Positions 1-7,300 of a stretch of 39,163 bases of DNA are shown in pieces; position 1 is the first letter of the stretch, and each line of letters begins with the position of its first letter. The translations under genes were made by a program, and so were the position numbers. The stretch lies in NCBI GenBank assembly GCA_937894725.1, contig CALAYL010000090.1:1-39163 (forward strand), written 5' to 3'. This DNA is from an uncultured Bacteroidota bacterium. GTDB taxonomy: Bacteria; Bacteroidota; Bacteroidia; Chitinophagales; LD1. Below the pieces are notes generated by a model that worked only from the letters and a program-made list of their open reading frames with translations, was not told where the DNA came from and did no database searches.

Positions 1-36
1 TATGATTTATTCGTTAAAAACGAAAAGAGAGGTGCA

Positions 37-68
37 TCCTCGTTACGCTACGCTACGCTAAACGAGGA
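37..68. repeat. Inverted repeat with three ACGCT units in the loop
   Basis: An 8-bp perfect inverted repeat, TCCTCGTT at 37-44 and AACGAGGA at 61-68, encloses three tandem ACGCT pentamers (45-59). Reading from base 1, frame 1 is open up to a TAG at 88-90, while the large T9SS ORF downstream lies in another frame. Removing one pentamer would join the two frames. It could be a slippage tract inside the gene or a small REP-like palindromic insertion. Confidence 0.7.
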
Positions 69-74
69 CGAGAT

Positions 75-1832
75 ATGCGTATTTTTATAGCCAATAACTC
101 GCAAACGGGATTTAATATTCTCAATAATACTATTGAATGCTTTAGCAGAACTAGCATTTCTACCGTTGCTATCAATCTGCAAGGCAACAATGTAAGATCT
201 ACCCTCACCCGACCATCTCGAACTCTTTTTGTAAGTGAAAATAAAATATATAACTGTCAGTATGCTATCCGCTCAAACAGCAATACGGGCTTCAACTATG
301 AGAATAATTTTATAGCTCTACCTACGTATAACACACCTACCTATTTTAATCCAGCAAATCCTAGAGTAGGTATTGAAACAGCGAACGAATTTCCATTGAT
401 TAGGCATAACTATATCACGATAGCTGATAGACATTTATTTAATCTTCTCAGTTCCGATTACACCTCTGGGTATGCCAATACTAGTAATCTACAAAGCAAG
501 CTCATTGGCATCCATTTTATTCAGCAAAATAATCCAAGATATTTCCCTTGGTCTAAGGCTATCATAAGCTGTGATAGTATAGAGCTGATGAACTGGGGCA
601 TGGCATATAGCGGGGTAAACAATGTGGACATCACCGACTGCGGTATGATAGATAATCAAACCCATATAGCCCTCTATAACAATGGCAGCATAGGCGACCA
701 AGGCGGAGTGCTTGTGGGTGGTACCTTCGCTAAGACCACCAATGAGAATAGAGTGCTCGAAAGTCTCATGCCTATCGGCACGGCATCTAACCACTTCGGC
801 TATTATAACAACAATATCAATACTCCCACCCAAGCCTACTACTACCGTATGGGGGCAGATGCTAGTATTGATTTTACGCAGAATTTGAGTACTTACCTTG
901 GAGGCGGAATCTCTAATTTAATTCAACATTTTAATAACACCTATTCTACTTCTTCGCCTACCTATTGTCAAACGCCCCCTTTTATAGCCGCTCGTATGGC
1001 TAATCCTAAGGTAGCTGAGCTAGAGGCTTTTGCCCAGCGGGTGCCACCTAGCACTACCGATACCCTCGAGTATGGGCAGTATCTATGGCAAAAACAAGCT
1101 AGCTATCAGCAACTAAAAAGCGATACGGCTCTTTTAGATTCTTCTACTATACTCAAACTCTATTATGCCTCTATGGATAGCTATAAAGAGAAGTTAGACT
1201 TTTGGCAAAAACTACGAGAAGAGGAGCTGACAGATGCCGGCAAACAATTAGCCGAAGCCGAAAACCTCCAAAAGCAAGTGGACAATCAGCACGAAAAGAA
1301 TATGCAGCTACTCACCGATATAGAGCTAAAATACTTACGCCCTATAGTACCTATCAACCCTACTGATAGCCTCGAAATCATAGAAGATAGTCTGCCACAG
1401 TCTGTGGAGGAACTGCTCCACAAAATAGCGAGCCAATGCTATGTAGAGGGAGGCGCATCCGTCTTTTATGCCCGAGCTATCTGGGAGGGTATCCACAAGC
1501 ATACTAGTTTTGAGTTTCAAGATAGATGCTTAGAGCGATACGGTAGTTATAAAACAGATCCTGAAAACACGAGCATGCAAACTAAGAGTGAGCATAGTTT
1601 TATATTTGAATTGTTCCCAAATCCATCTATGCGCAACCAAACCGTGAATATAGTTAGTAGCGAAAATGGTACACTATCGGTAGTAGATGCCTTAGGCAGG
1701 AAGATTACTGAACAAAAGCTACAAGCAGGAGTAAATATCCTAAGCCTAACGGAGGCTAAGGGTATTTATCATATATTGTTTACATCCGATAGTGGCACAG
1801 TGGTAAAATCTAAATTAGTATTGTATGAATAA
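75..1832 (+). CDS. T9SS-secreted surface protein, beta-helix-like, 5' end missing or frameshifted
   Basis: The protein is probably exported through the outer membrane by the type IX secretion system and held at or released from the surface. Residues 1 to about 290 contain repeated short Asn-rich strands of the kind seen in right-handed beta-helix proteins. About 330-470 is charged and helical (a coiled-coil-like stretch near 385-425). About 510-585 is a type A sorting domain starting at FPNPS, with the LxxDALGR-type motif and a KSKLVLYE end. There is no signal peptide at the ATG at 75, and the sequence begins as if already inside a repeat domain, so this is not the true N-terminus. An in-frame stop lies at 15-17, and the hairpin with ACGCT repeats at 37-68 sits where the frame is lost. 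The stop codon overlaps an ATG at 1825 that probably belongs to the next gene. Substrate or function is unknown. Confidence 0.75.
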   Translation: MRIFIANNSQTGFNILNNTIECFSRTSISTVAINLQGNNVRSTLTRPSRTLFVSENKIYNCQYAIRSNSNTGFNYENNFIALPTYNTPTYFNPANPRVGIETANEFPLIRHNYITIADRHLFNLLSSDYTSGYANTSNLQSKLIGIHFIQQNNPRYFPWSKAIISCDSIELMNWGMAYSGVNNVDITDCGMIDNQTHIALYNNGSIGDQGGVLVGGTFAKTTNENRVLESLMPIGTASNHFGYYNNNINTPTQAYYYRMGADASIDFTQNLSTYLGGGISNLIQHFNNTYSTSSPTYCQTPPFIAARMANPKVAELEAFAQRVPPSTTDTLEYGQYLWQKQASYQQLKSDTALLDSSTILKLYYASMDSYKEKLDFWQKLREEELTDAGKQLAEAENLQKQVDNQHEKNMQLLTDIELKYLRPIVPINPTDSLEIIEDSLPQSVEELLHKIASQCYVEGGASVFYARAIWEGIHKHTSFEFQDRCLERYGSYKTDPENTSMQTKSEHSFIFELFPNPSMRNQTVNIVSSENGTLSVVDALGRKITEQKLQAGVNILSLTEAKGIYHILFTSDSGTVVKSKLVLYE

Positions 1833-1840
1833 GCATTTCG

Positions 1841-1872
1841 TTTGTTTATTTGTTTGTTTATTTGTTTGTTTG
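1841..1872 (+). repeat. Tetranucleotide tract (TTTR)8 at the start of a secreted-protein gene
   Basis: Eight TTTG/TTTA units run in the order G A G G A G G G. They encode the hydrophobic core of a signal peptide. From the ATG at 1825 the frame reads MNKHFVCLFVCLFVCLLNHKS and then stops (TAG 1888-1890). One extra unit would move that ATG into the long downstream frame, giving a basic N-terminus, a hydrophobic core and a typical SQ end. Confidence 0.8.
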
Positions 1873-2999
1873 TTAAATCACAAATCATAGTTCAAAATAA
1901 GGGCCTTGAAGGAAATAAATGCTTTAGGGAATGCGGTGGTTCTTACAATTCTATGAGCACATGTACCACTTCTCCATGTGTTTTAAACAGTTTTTATTCA
2001 TGCGAACAACTTTGGGCGATTGTGCCTAGCTATGATAGTTTTGCTGTACTTCCAAATATAGCATATGGAGGGAACAGTTTTGTAGCATTAGGGGGGGGAG
2101 CAAATTACAACTGGCAAGGATCTATAGGGCAAAAGCTGAGTTGTAGCCTAAGAAAAGATAAACTGTATAGATTTCGTCTCGCTATAGCTAGAACATATAC
2201 TAATTTCAATATTTATCCCGATGCAGGTTTATGTATTTGGGGGAATACTGATAGTTGTAGTAAAACAGAGCTACTATGGCATTCTCCACTTTTAGATACC
2301 ATTTGGAAGATTTATCCCATGCTTATCACTCCCTCTGTAGATTATGAATTTATCCAATTTAGAGTATGCTATCTAAAGGATGGTAATGTGAATTTTTATT
2401 TTACGAATGTTTACATCGACTCCTTATCTGACATCTATCCTGTAGATGGAGGAGCAGTGAGTGTAGGGGGCAGTAAAGATACGAGTATAGCCAAGGGGCA
2501 GTGTATAAAACTAGCCGCCCAGCCCAGTATCGCTACCTACGATACAGTGCTGTGGTATAGGTATGCCGATAGTAGCCTGAGCCTAGTAGGCTCAGGGCTA
2601 CAGCCTACGGTATGCCCTACCCAGAGTAGTACCTACATCGTAGCCCTGAGAGATAGCGTAACCGACTGCGCGGGTATCTGGTGGAGCTATGATACACTCA
2701 GGGTATGGATAGACACCACCGTAGGTATCCGAGAAGTAGCCAAGCCTACCCGCTTAGGCGTGCAGCTCTACCCTAATCCTACCCAAGGGCAGCTACTGCT
2801 AGAGATACTGCTAGACCGCATACTGCTCCGAGAATCTGCCCAGCTCAATCTCTATGACCTGCTCGGCAGAGCCGTCTATACCCAAACCGTGCGCAATGAA
2901 GAAATCATCAATCTACCTGCCCTACCCCGAGGTGTCTATACCGTAGCCGTGAGCCTCCGAGAACATAGCTGGCATGGCAAGTTGGTGATGGAGGATTAG
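1842..2999 (+). CDS. T9SS-secreted protein with jelly-roll-like and Ig-like domains; possibly phase-variable
   Basis: In the long frame the only early initiator is a TTG at 1842 inside the TTTR repeat, which leaves no basic n-region. The natural start is probably the ATG at 1825, overlapping the previous gene's stop codon. In this sequence that ATG is out of frame by one repeat unit. After the signal peptide, residues about 20-195 resemble a Cys-containing jelly-roll (carbohydrate-binding-like) domain. About 205-290 is an Ig/PKD-like module, and about 308-385 is a T9SS type A sorting domain (YPNPTQGQ, LYDLLGRAVY, GKLVMED). Base composition rises clearly in GC from about 2440 to the stop, as if the C-terminal module had a different history from the N-terminal part. 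A run of eight G lies at 2091-2098. The ligand is unknown; surface adhesion or glycan binding is an inference. Confidence 0.75.
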   Translation: MFICLFICLFVKSQIIVQNKGLEGNKCFRECGGSYNSMSTCTTSPCVLNSFYSCEQLWAIVPSYDSFAVLPNIAYGGNSFVALGGGANYNWQGSIGQKLSCSLRKDKLYRFRLAIARTYTNFNIYPDAGLCIWGNTDSCSKTELLWHSPLLDTIWKIYPMLITPSVDYEFIQFRVCYLKDGNVNFYFTNVYIDSLSDIYPVDGGAVSVGGSKDTSIAKGQCIKLAAQPSIATYDTVLWYRYADSSLSLVGSGLQPTVCPTQSSTYIVALRDSVTDCAGIWWSYDTLRVWIDTTVGIREVAKPTRLGVQLYPNPTQGQLLLEILLDRILLRESAQLNLYDLLGRAVYTQTVRNEEIINLPALPRGVYTVAVSLREHSWHGKLVMED

Positions 3000-3052
3000 C
3001 AGATGAGGAGGATGGAGAATTTTTGGATTGAGAATTGGAGGATTGAATGAGA
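2995..3052. repeat. 58-bp direct repeat, copy 1
   Basis: This copy begins at the last codons of the T9SS gene (ATTAGCAGATGAGG...) and matches 3071-3128 with one mismatch (G versus A in TTGGATTRAG). The period is 76 bp. The unit is itself built of GGATTG/GGAGGAT-like pieces. Confidence 0.85.
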
Positions 3053-3070
3053 GGATTGTTTGATTAGCAA

Positions 3071-3128
3071 ATTAGCAGATGAGGAGGATGGAGAATTTTT
3101 GGATTAAGAATTGGAGGATTGAATGAGA
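3071..3128. repeat. 58-bp direct repeat, copy 2
   Basis: This is the second copy of the repeat at 2995-3052, separated from it by 18 bp. It ends inside the first codons of a 37-codon ORF. It looks like a local segmental duplication in the spacer after the T9SS gene. Confidence 0.85.
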
Positions 3129-3236
3129 CTTGTTGAGTTTAGAATCATACCTGACAAGCCTGAGGAAGCTCCAGAAATTCTATACGAAAAGAGCGAGCCA
3201 GACCCAACTACAAAAACAGGTCCTGGATTTAACTAA
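3123..3236 (+). CDS. Possible 37-aa small protein or gene remnant
   Basis: This short ORF starts at ATG 3123 and ends at TAA 3234. It begins MRLVEFRIIPDKPEE, is rich in Pro and Glu, and ends KTGPGFN. It lies directly before a strong terminator and its start is inside copy 2 of the 58-bp repeat. The composition looks like protein-coding sequence, but no family is recognised. It may be a real small protein, the C-terminal remnant of a deleted gene, or chance. Confidence 0.3.
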   Translation: MRLVEFRIIPDKPEEAPEILYEKSEPDPTTKTGPGFN

Positions 3237-3255
3237 TCGAAATTTGTATTATCAG

Positions 3256-3288
3256 AAAGCCCCGATGAATTTCATCGGGGCTTTTTTT
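3256..3288. terminator. Rho-independent terminator
   Basis: A 12-bp perfect stem, AGCCCCGATGAA (3258-3269) with TTCATCGGGGCT (3271-3282), is followed by a T run to 3288. It closes the rightward T9SS region. A-rich flanks on the left make it possibly bidirectional, although the dtxR-like gene ends about 60 bp to the right. Confidence 0.9.
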
Positions 3289-3348
3289 GTAAAGCGGCTT
3301 TGATTTTGGAAGTGAAAAGTGTAGTCTAAAACAGAATGGTAGATTTTA

Positions 3349-4005
3349 TTACGCTTTTTCAACTAGCAGTCTTTCGCAAGCTGTAAGGCTCATTGTTTCA
3401 GCAGCATGTTTTTTGTAGCTCACTACCATGGCTCCATCAAAAGATTCTACCGATATTACTTTTAGTTTTAGACCAAGATGAATTTCTCTACTATTCAGGT
3501 ATTTTAGAAAATCATTAGAAGAATGTGTTACTGCAACTAAAATTACGCTATCGCCAGCTTTATATTTGCTTAGGGTATTATATTCTTTCCAAGCTACCTT
3601 GCCATTTTTGTCTGGAATAGGAGAGCCGTGTGGATCTATTTTTGGAAAGTGTAGTAACTCATCCATTTTTTCAAAAAACTCTGGAGCGTGAATGTGCTCA
3701 ATTTGTTCTGCAATTTGATGTACTTGCTCCCATCCGAATCCCATTTTTTCTACTAAATACATTTCGGTAAGGCGGTGTTTTCGGATGATAAGCGCAGCTT
3801 CTTTTTTCCCTCTTTCGGTCAAGCGGAGTGGTTTATAGCTTTCATAATGAACTAACTTTTTGATCGCTAATTTTTTCATCATGCTTGTGACGGTGGGCAT
3901 TTTAATGCCTAAATGTTTCGATAGGTCATTTACATTTACTTCTCCATTTTCAGTGGAGAGTATATATAGCGATTTTAGGTAGTTTTCTTCGATTAGTGAA
4001 TTCAT
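3349..4005 (-). CDS. DtxR/MntR-family metal-dependent transcriptional regulator
   Basis: This is an iron/manganese-responsive repressor-type regulator. It has an N-terminal winged helix (about 3-65, including VNDLSKHLGIKMPTVTSMMKKL), a dimerisation and metal-binding helical domain (about 70-140, with RKHRLTEMYL, QIEHIHAPEFFEKM and DPHGSPIP), and a C-terminal FeoA/SH3-like domain (about 150-218). The Glu/His residues at the family's metal positions are visible, e.g. EE near the N-terminus and the H and E of RKHRLTE and EQIEH. I place the start at ATG 4005 (218 aa) rather than the in-frame TTG at 4011, because the protein then begins MNSLIEENYLK like family members. A TATATTTG (-7-like) lies at 4016-4009 on the minus strand, so the transcript could be nearly leaderless. 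The gene is divergent from a TonB receptor with a palindrome in its promoter, its likely target. Confidence 0.92.
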   Translation of the reverse strand: MNSLIEENYLKSLYILSTENGEVNVNDLSKHLGIKMPTVTSMMKKLAIKKLVHYESYKPLRLTERGKKEAALIIRKHRLTEMYLVEKMGFGWEQVHQIAEQIEHIHAPEFFEKMDELLHFPKIDPHGSPIPDKNGKVAWKEYNTLSKYKAGDSVILVAVTHSSNDFLKYLNSREIHLGLKLKVISVESFDGAMVVSYKKHAAETMSLTACERLLVEKA

Positions 4006-4061
4006 GTTCAAATATAAAACTTAAGTAGATAAATGATATGATAATAATCATGCCTAAACAA

Positions 4062-4092
4062 TTTGTTAGATAAATCTAACTTTATACTTTTG
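4062..4092 (+). promoter_or_regulatory. Receptor promoter containing a DtxR-type palindromic operator
   Basis: TTTG (4062-4065), 19 bp, then TACTTTTG (4085-4092) fits the Bacteroidota promoter pattern TTTG-N19-TAnnTTTG. Starting at the last base of the -33 element and filling most of the spacer is GTTAGAT-AA-ATCTAAC (4065-4080), a perfect 7-2-7 palindrome. Its TTAG...CTAA ends are like DtxR/IdeR operators. A protein bound there would block RNA polymerase. Binding by the adjacent regulator is inferred. Confidence 0.65.
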
Positions 4093-4126
4093 TGATAATA
4101 ACTCGCAAAACTTTAAAATTGGATAA

Positions 4127-6439
4127 ATGAAATATCAAAATAGGACTAGTAGATGTATTTTAATGATAATGGTGCTATTTTTGAGTACTACTGCAATAGC
4201 GCAAACAGCTACAATAAAAGGGCGAGTTAGCTCAAATGGCAAATCGGTGGAGTATGCTAATGTGATTATTAAAAATAAATCAATAGGATCTCCCACAGAT
4301 ACCTTAGGCAACTACTTAATATCCAATATAGCTCCTGGTGTTTATACGATGGTCATATCTGCCATCGGATTTAACACTGTAGAGCGCATCATCACACTAA
4401 AGGCTAGTGAGGTTCGGGTAGTCAATTTTGAATTGATTGAAAGCGAATCGAGTTTCAATGAAGTAGTAGTATCTGGTACTATGAAGGAGGTTTCGAGATT
4501 AGAAAGTCCTGTGCCAGTAGAGCTTTATTCGAGTAAATTTTTTAAAGCGAATCCTACACCTTCTTTGTTTGATGCGCTACAAAATGTAAATGGAGTAAAA
4601 CCCCAACTCAATTGCAATATTTGCAATACTGGCGATATACATATCAATGGACTCGAAGGGCCATATACTATGATACTCATTGATGGAATGCCGATAGTGA
4701 GTGGTCTATCGACAGTGTATGGCTTGAGTGGAATACCTCAGTCATTGATAGAAAGGGTAGAAGTAGTGAAAGGGCCAGCATCTACATTGTATGGTAGTGA
4801 AGCAGTAGGGGGATTAATCAATGTAATTACAAAGCAGCCAACGAATGCACCTAAATTAGCTACTGATATTTTTGCCACCAGTTGGGGAGAAGTAAATATA
4901 GACATAGCCGGTAAGTTTTACGCAGGTAAAAAAGTGCAATCGCTCATTGGGGCTAGTTTTTTCAACTACGCATTGCCTATCGATAATAATAATGACGGAT
5001 TCACAGATGTAACGCTCCAAAATAGAATTTCTGTATTTAATAAATGGAGTTTTGATCGAAAATCGAATCGTGTCTTTTCGTTGGCAGGGCGATATGTCTA
5101 TGAAAATAGGTGGGGTGGAGAGATGCATTGGACGAAAAAATTTAGGGGTAGCGATAGCGTATATGGAGAGAGTATATATACAAAACGCTGGGAGATATTC
5201 GGTACTTACCAACTGCCATTTAATGAAAAAATAATATTACAATTTAGTGCAAATGGACACGACCAAAATAGCGCATATGGCATTACTCCTTATATAGCAC
5301 AGCAATATGTAGCCTTTGGGCAATTGACATGGAATAAACAGCTAAAAGGTAACGATTTTTTGGTAGGGGCTACTTTTCGCTATACTTTTTATGATGACAA
5401 CACTGCTGCTACCGCTTCTTTTGATACTATGGGGTTAATTAAAAATAGGCCATCAAATACTCATTTGCCTGGTATATTTATTCAAGATGAAATTGCTATA
5501 AATGCCAATAACAAACTATTGCTAGGATTACGATACGATTACAACTCAATACATGGCAGTATATTGACTCCACGAATAAACTATAAGTGGAACGCTAAAA
5601 ATAAGCGAAGTATTTTGCGCTTTAGTATCGGCAATGGATATCGGGTGGCGAATGTATATAGCGAAGACCATGCAGCACTTACAGGCGCTCGAAAAGTAGA
5701 ATTTATAGAAAAACTGAAACCAGAAACTTCGTGGAATGGGAATATTAATTTTGTGAAAAAGATATATACTCAATCTGGGGTATTTGTAGGTATTGATGCT
5801 ACTATTTTTTACACTTATTTTACCAATAAAATTATTGCCGATTATCTTACTGACCCTAATAAAATAATTTATAATAATCTTAGCGGATATGCCGTGTCGA
5901 GAGGGGCTTCACTAAATCTAGACGTTGATTTTAATAATGGATTTAAATTTCTTGTCGGAGGTACTTTTATGGATGTTTATAGCGTTGAAAATAGAGTCAA
6001 AAAAAGACAACTTTTTACGGAACATTTTACGGGTGTTTGGAATGTGGGCTATACCTTTAGGAAAATAGGATTGACGATAGACTATACAGGTAATGTGTAT
6101 AGCCCTATGCGTTTGCCGCTATTGAGCGAAAATGATCCAAGGCGTGCGCAATCACCCTGGTGGAGTATTCAAAATATTCAATTATCTAAAAGGTTTAAGG
6201 TGGGAGTTGAAATCTATGGAGGAGTAAAAAATATGCTCAACTGGACACCAAACCGGGGGAATAAGTTTATCATAGCTAGAGCAAATGATCCATTTGATAA
6301 AGAGGTGCAGTTTGATGCAAAGGGTAAAGCTGTAGTGACACCAAGCAATCCTTATGGTTTAACTTTTGACCCATCATATGTGTATGGACCAAACCAAGGT
6401 ATAAGAGGTTTTTTGGGTATTCGATATACCTTCAAATAA
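4127..6439 (+). CDS. TonB-dependent outer-membrane receptor, probably for metal (iron/manganese) uptake
   Basis: This TonB-driven outer-membrane importer has a signal peptide (about 1-26, ending TAIAQ), a carboxypeptidase-regulatory-like beta-sandwich (about 27-110, ATIKGRVSSNGKSVEYANV), a plug domain (about 120-235, with GLEGPYTMILIDGMP and VVKGPASTLYGSEAVGG) and a 22-strand-type barrel ending in FLGIRYTFK. The plug carries a C163-N-I-C166 motif just before the gating region, a possible metal or redox site. The 770-aa length is normal. The gene stands alone, divergent from the DtxR-type regulator and ending 20 bp from a convergent gene. Its promoter contains a palindrome that fits metal-dependent repression. 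Substrate is inferred from this context; a siderophore, haem or a Mn/Fe complex are all possible. Confidence 0.9.
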   Translation: MKYQNRTSRCILMIMVLFLSTTAIAQTATIKGRVSSNGKSVEYANVIIKNKSIGSPTDTLGNYLISNIAPGVYTMVISAIGFNTVERIITLKASEVRVVNFELIESESSFNEVVVSGTMKEVSRLESPVPVELYSSKFFKANPTPSLFDALQNVNGVKPQLNCNICNTGDIHINGLEGPYTMILIDGMPIVSGLSTVYGLSGIPQSLIERVEVVKGPASTLYGSEAVGGLINVITKQPTNAPKLATDIFATSWGEVNIDIAGKFYAGKKVQSLIGASFFNYALPIDNNNDGFTDVTLQNRISVFNKWSFDRKSNRVFSLAGRYVYENRWGGEMHWTKKFRGSDSVYGESIYTKRWEIFGTYQLPFNEKIILQFSANGHDQNSAYGITPYIAQQYVAFGQLTWNKQLKGNDFLVGATFRYTFYDDNTAATASFDTMGLIKNRPSNTHLPGIFIQDEIAINANNKLLLGLRYDYNSIHGSILTPRINYKWNAKNKRSILRFSIGNGYRVANVYSEDHAALTGARKVEFIEKLKPETSWNGNINFVKKIYTQSGVFVGIDATIFYTYFTNKIIADYLTDPNKIIYNNLSGYAVSRGASLNLDVDFNNGFKFLVGGTFMDVYSVENRVKKRQLFTEHFTGVWNVGYTFRKIGLTIDYTGNVYSPMRLPLLSENDPRRAQSPWWSIQNIQLSKRFKVGVEIYGGVKNMLNWTPNRGNKFIIARANDPFDKEVQFDAKGKAVVTPSNPYGLTFDPSYVYGPNQGIRGFLGIRYTFK

Positions 6440-6459
6440 ACACAAGAAATTGTAGCCTA

Positions 6460-7290
6460 TTATATTAATCTAATGCCATTTTCTTCAATGGTTATCCATT
6501 TTTGTTTATAAAGGCCACCTATGGCTTTTTTAAACGTTTTTTTGCTCATCCCCAAGGTATCTATAATTTCTTGTGGCTCGCTTTTATCATGTAGGGGTAG
6601 AAAGCCATTTGCGGCCTTGATGGCTCGTACGATGATCATTTCGGAGGCATCAATGCGAGCGTGACCGATAGGTTGGAGTAATATATCGAGTTTGTTTTCT
6701 TCTCTTACTTTTTTCACGTAGCCTTTGGTATGTTCGCCATAGGTTACCTCTTGAAAAATTTCATCGTGATATACCAAACCGTGATGGCGATTGTTCACTA
6801 TTACGTTATAGCCAAGCTTTGTTTGTTCGTAAAAGATAATTTCTACCGGCTCATTGATTTTGAAATCTACATCCGTGTTGTCGAGCATATCTGTAATTTG
6901 TGAACTCCCCATCAACCATTGATTTTCATCATCCCAAAGCACAGATACCAGATACCATTTTCCCATCTCAAATGGTTTGTGTTGTTGTTCATTAGGCACA
7001 AAAAGAGGCACATCCATACCCCAGTCTAGGTAGGCGCCATTAGCATCTGTCCTCACCACTTCGAGAATAGAAAATGTACCTATTGTCACAAGGGGTTCTA
7101 GTGTAGTAGCTGTAGGTAGTTGGTTTTTACCTAAGTACGTAAACACTTCTCTTGTATCTCCCACAGCCCAAGAAGCATTCGTCTCATTTTCTGGCATGAA
7201 ATAAGTAAGATTATCATCGTCTGTCAGCACAAAACCATCAGGTACTTTTTGAGAGATAATGAGAGACTGGTACGTGCCTATGTTGTTCAT
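6460..7290 (-). CDS. CvfB/YitL-like S1-domain RNA-binding protein
   Basis: This 276-aa cytosolic protein has tandem S1-like OB folds. The first is around residues 1-60 (VPDGFVLTDDDNLTYFMP), the second around 65-140 (ILEVVRTDANGAYLDWGMD, LFVPNEQQ) and a third around 150-215 (VIVNNRHHGLVYHDEIF). A C-terminal winged helix follows (about 225-276, IIDTLGMSKKTFKKAIGGLYKQ). This is the architecture of CvfB/YitL, RNA-binding proteins linked to expression control in other bacteria. It starts 10 bp after the stop of the EEP-family gene upstream, so the two are probably cotranscribed. Its 3' end converges on the metal receptor gene with a 20-bp gap and no obvious terminator. Its biological target in this organism is unknown. 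Confidence 0.88.
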   Translation of the reverse strand: MNNIGTYQSLIISQKVPDGFVLTDDDNLTYFMPENETNASWAVGDTREVFTYLGKNQLPTATTLEPLVTIGTFSILEVVRTDANGAYLDWGMDVPLFVPNEQQHKPFEMGKWYLVSVLWDDENQWLMGSSQITDMLDNTDVDFKINEPVEIIFYEQTKLGYNVIVNNRHHGLVYHDEIFQEVTYGEHTKGYVKKVREENKLDILLQPIGHARIDASEMIIVRAIKAANGFLPLHDKSEPQEIIDTLGMSKKTFKKAIGGLYKQKWITIEENGIRLI

Positions 7291-7300
7291 GTTGCTATTA

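Noticed and set aside
489..833. Minus-strand ORF of 114 codons inside the first T9SS gene
   Set aside because: It is a shadow of the real gene, with no recognisable domain or start context. The other opposite-strand and alternate-frame ORFs inside clear genes (e.g. 4856-5212, 21641-21976, 32032-32343, 38030-38383) were dropped for the same reason.
2576..2596. 9-bp inverted repeat CCTGAGCCT...AGGCTCAGG inside the second T9SS gene
   Set aside because: It lies in the GC-richer coding part, encodes an ordinary Ser/Leu/Gly stretch and has no T run or link to a boundary; probably chance.
4034..4052. Fur-box-like sequence ATGATAATAATCAT between the DtxR-type gene and the receptor
   Set aside because: Only 5-bp arms in very AT-rich DNA; the 7-2-7 palindrome at 4065-4080 is a better operator candidate.
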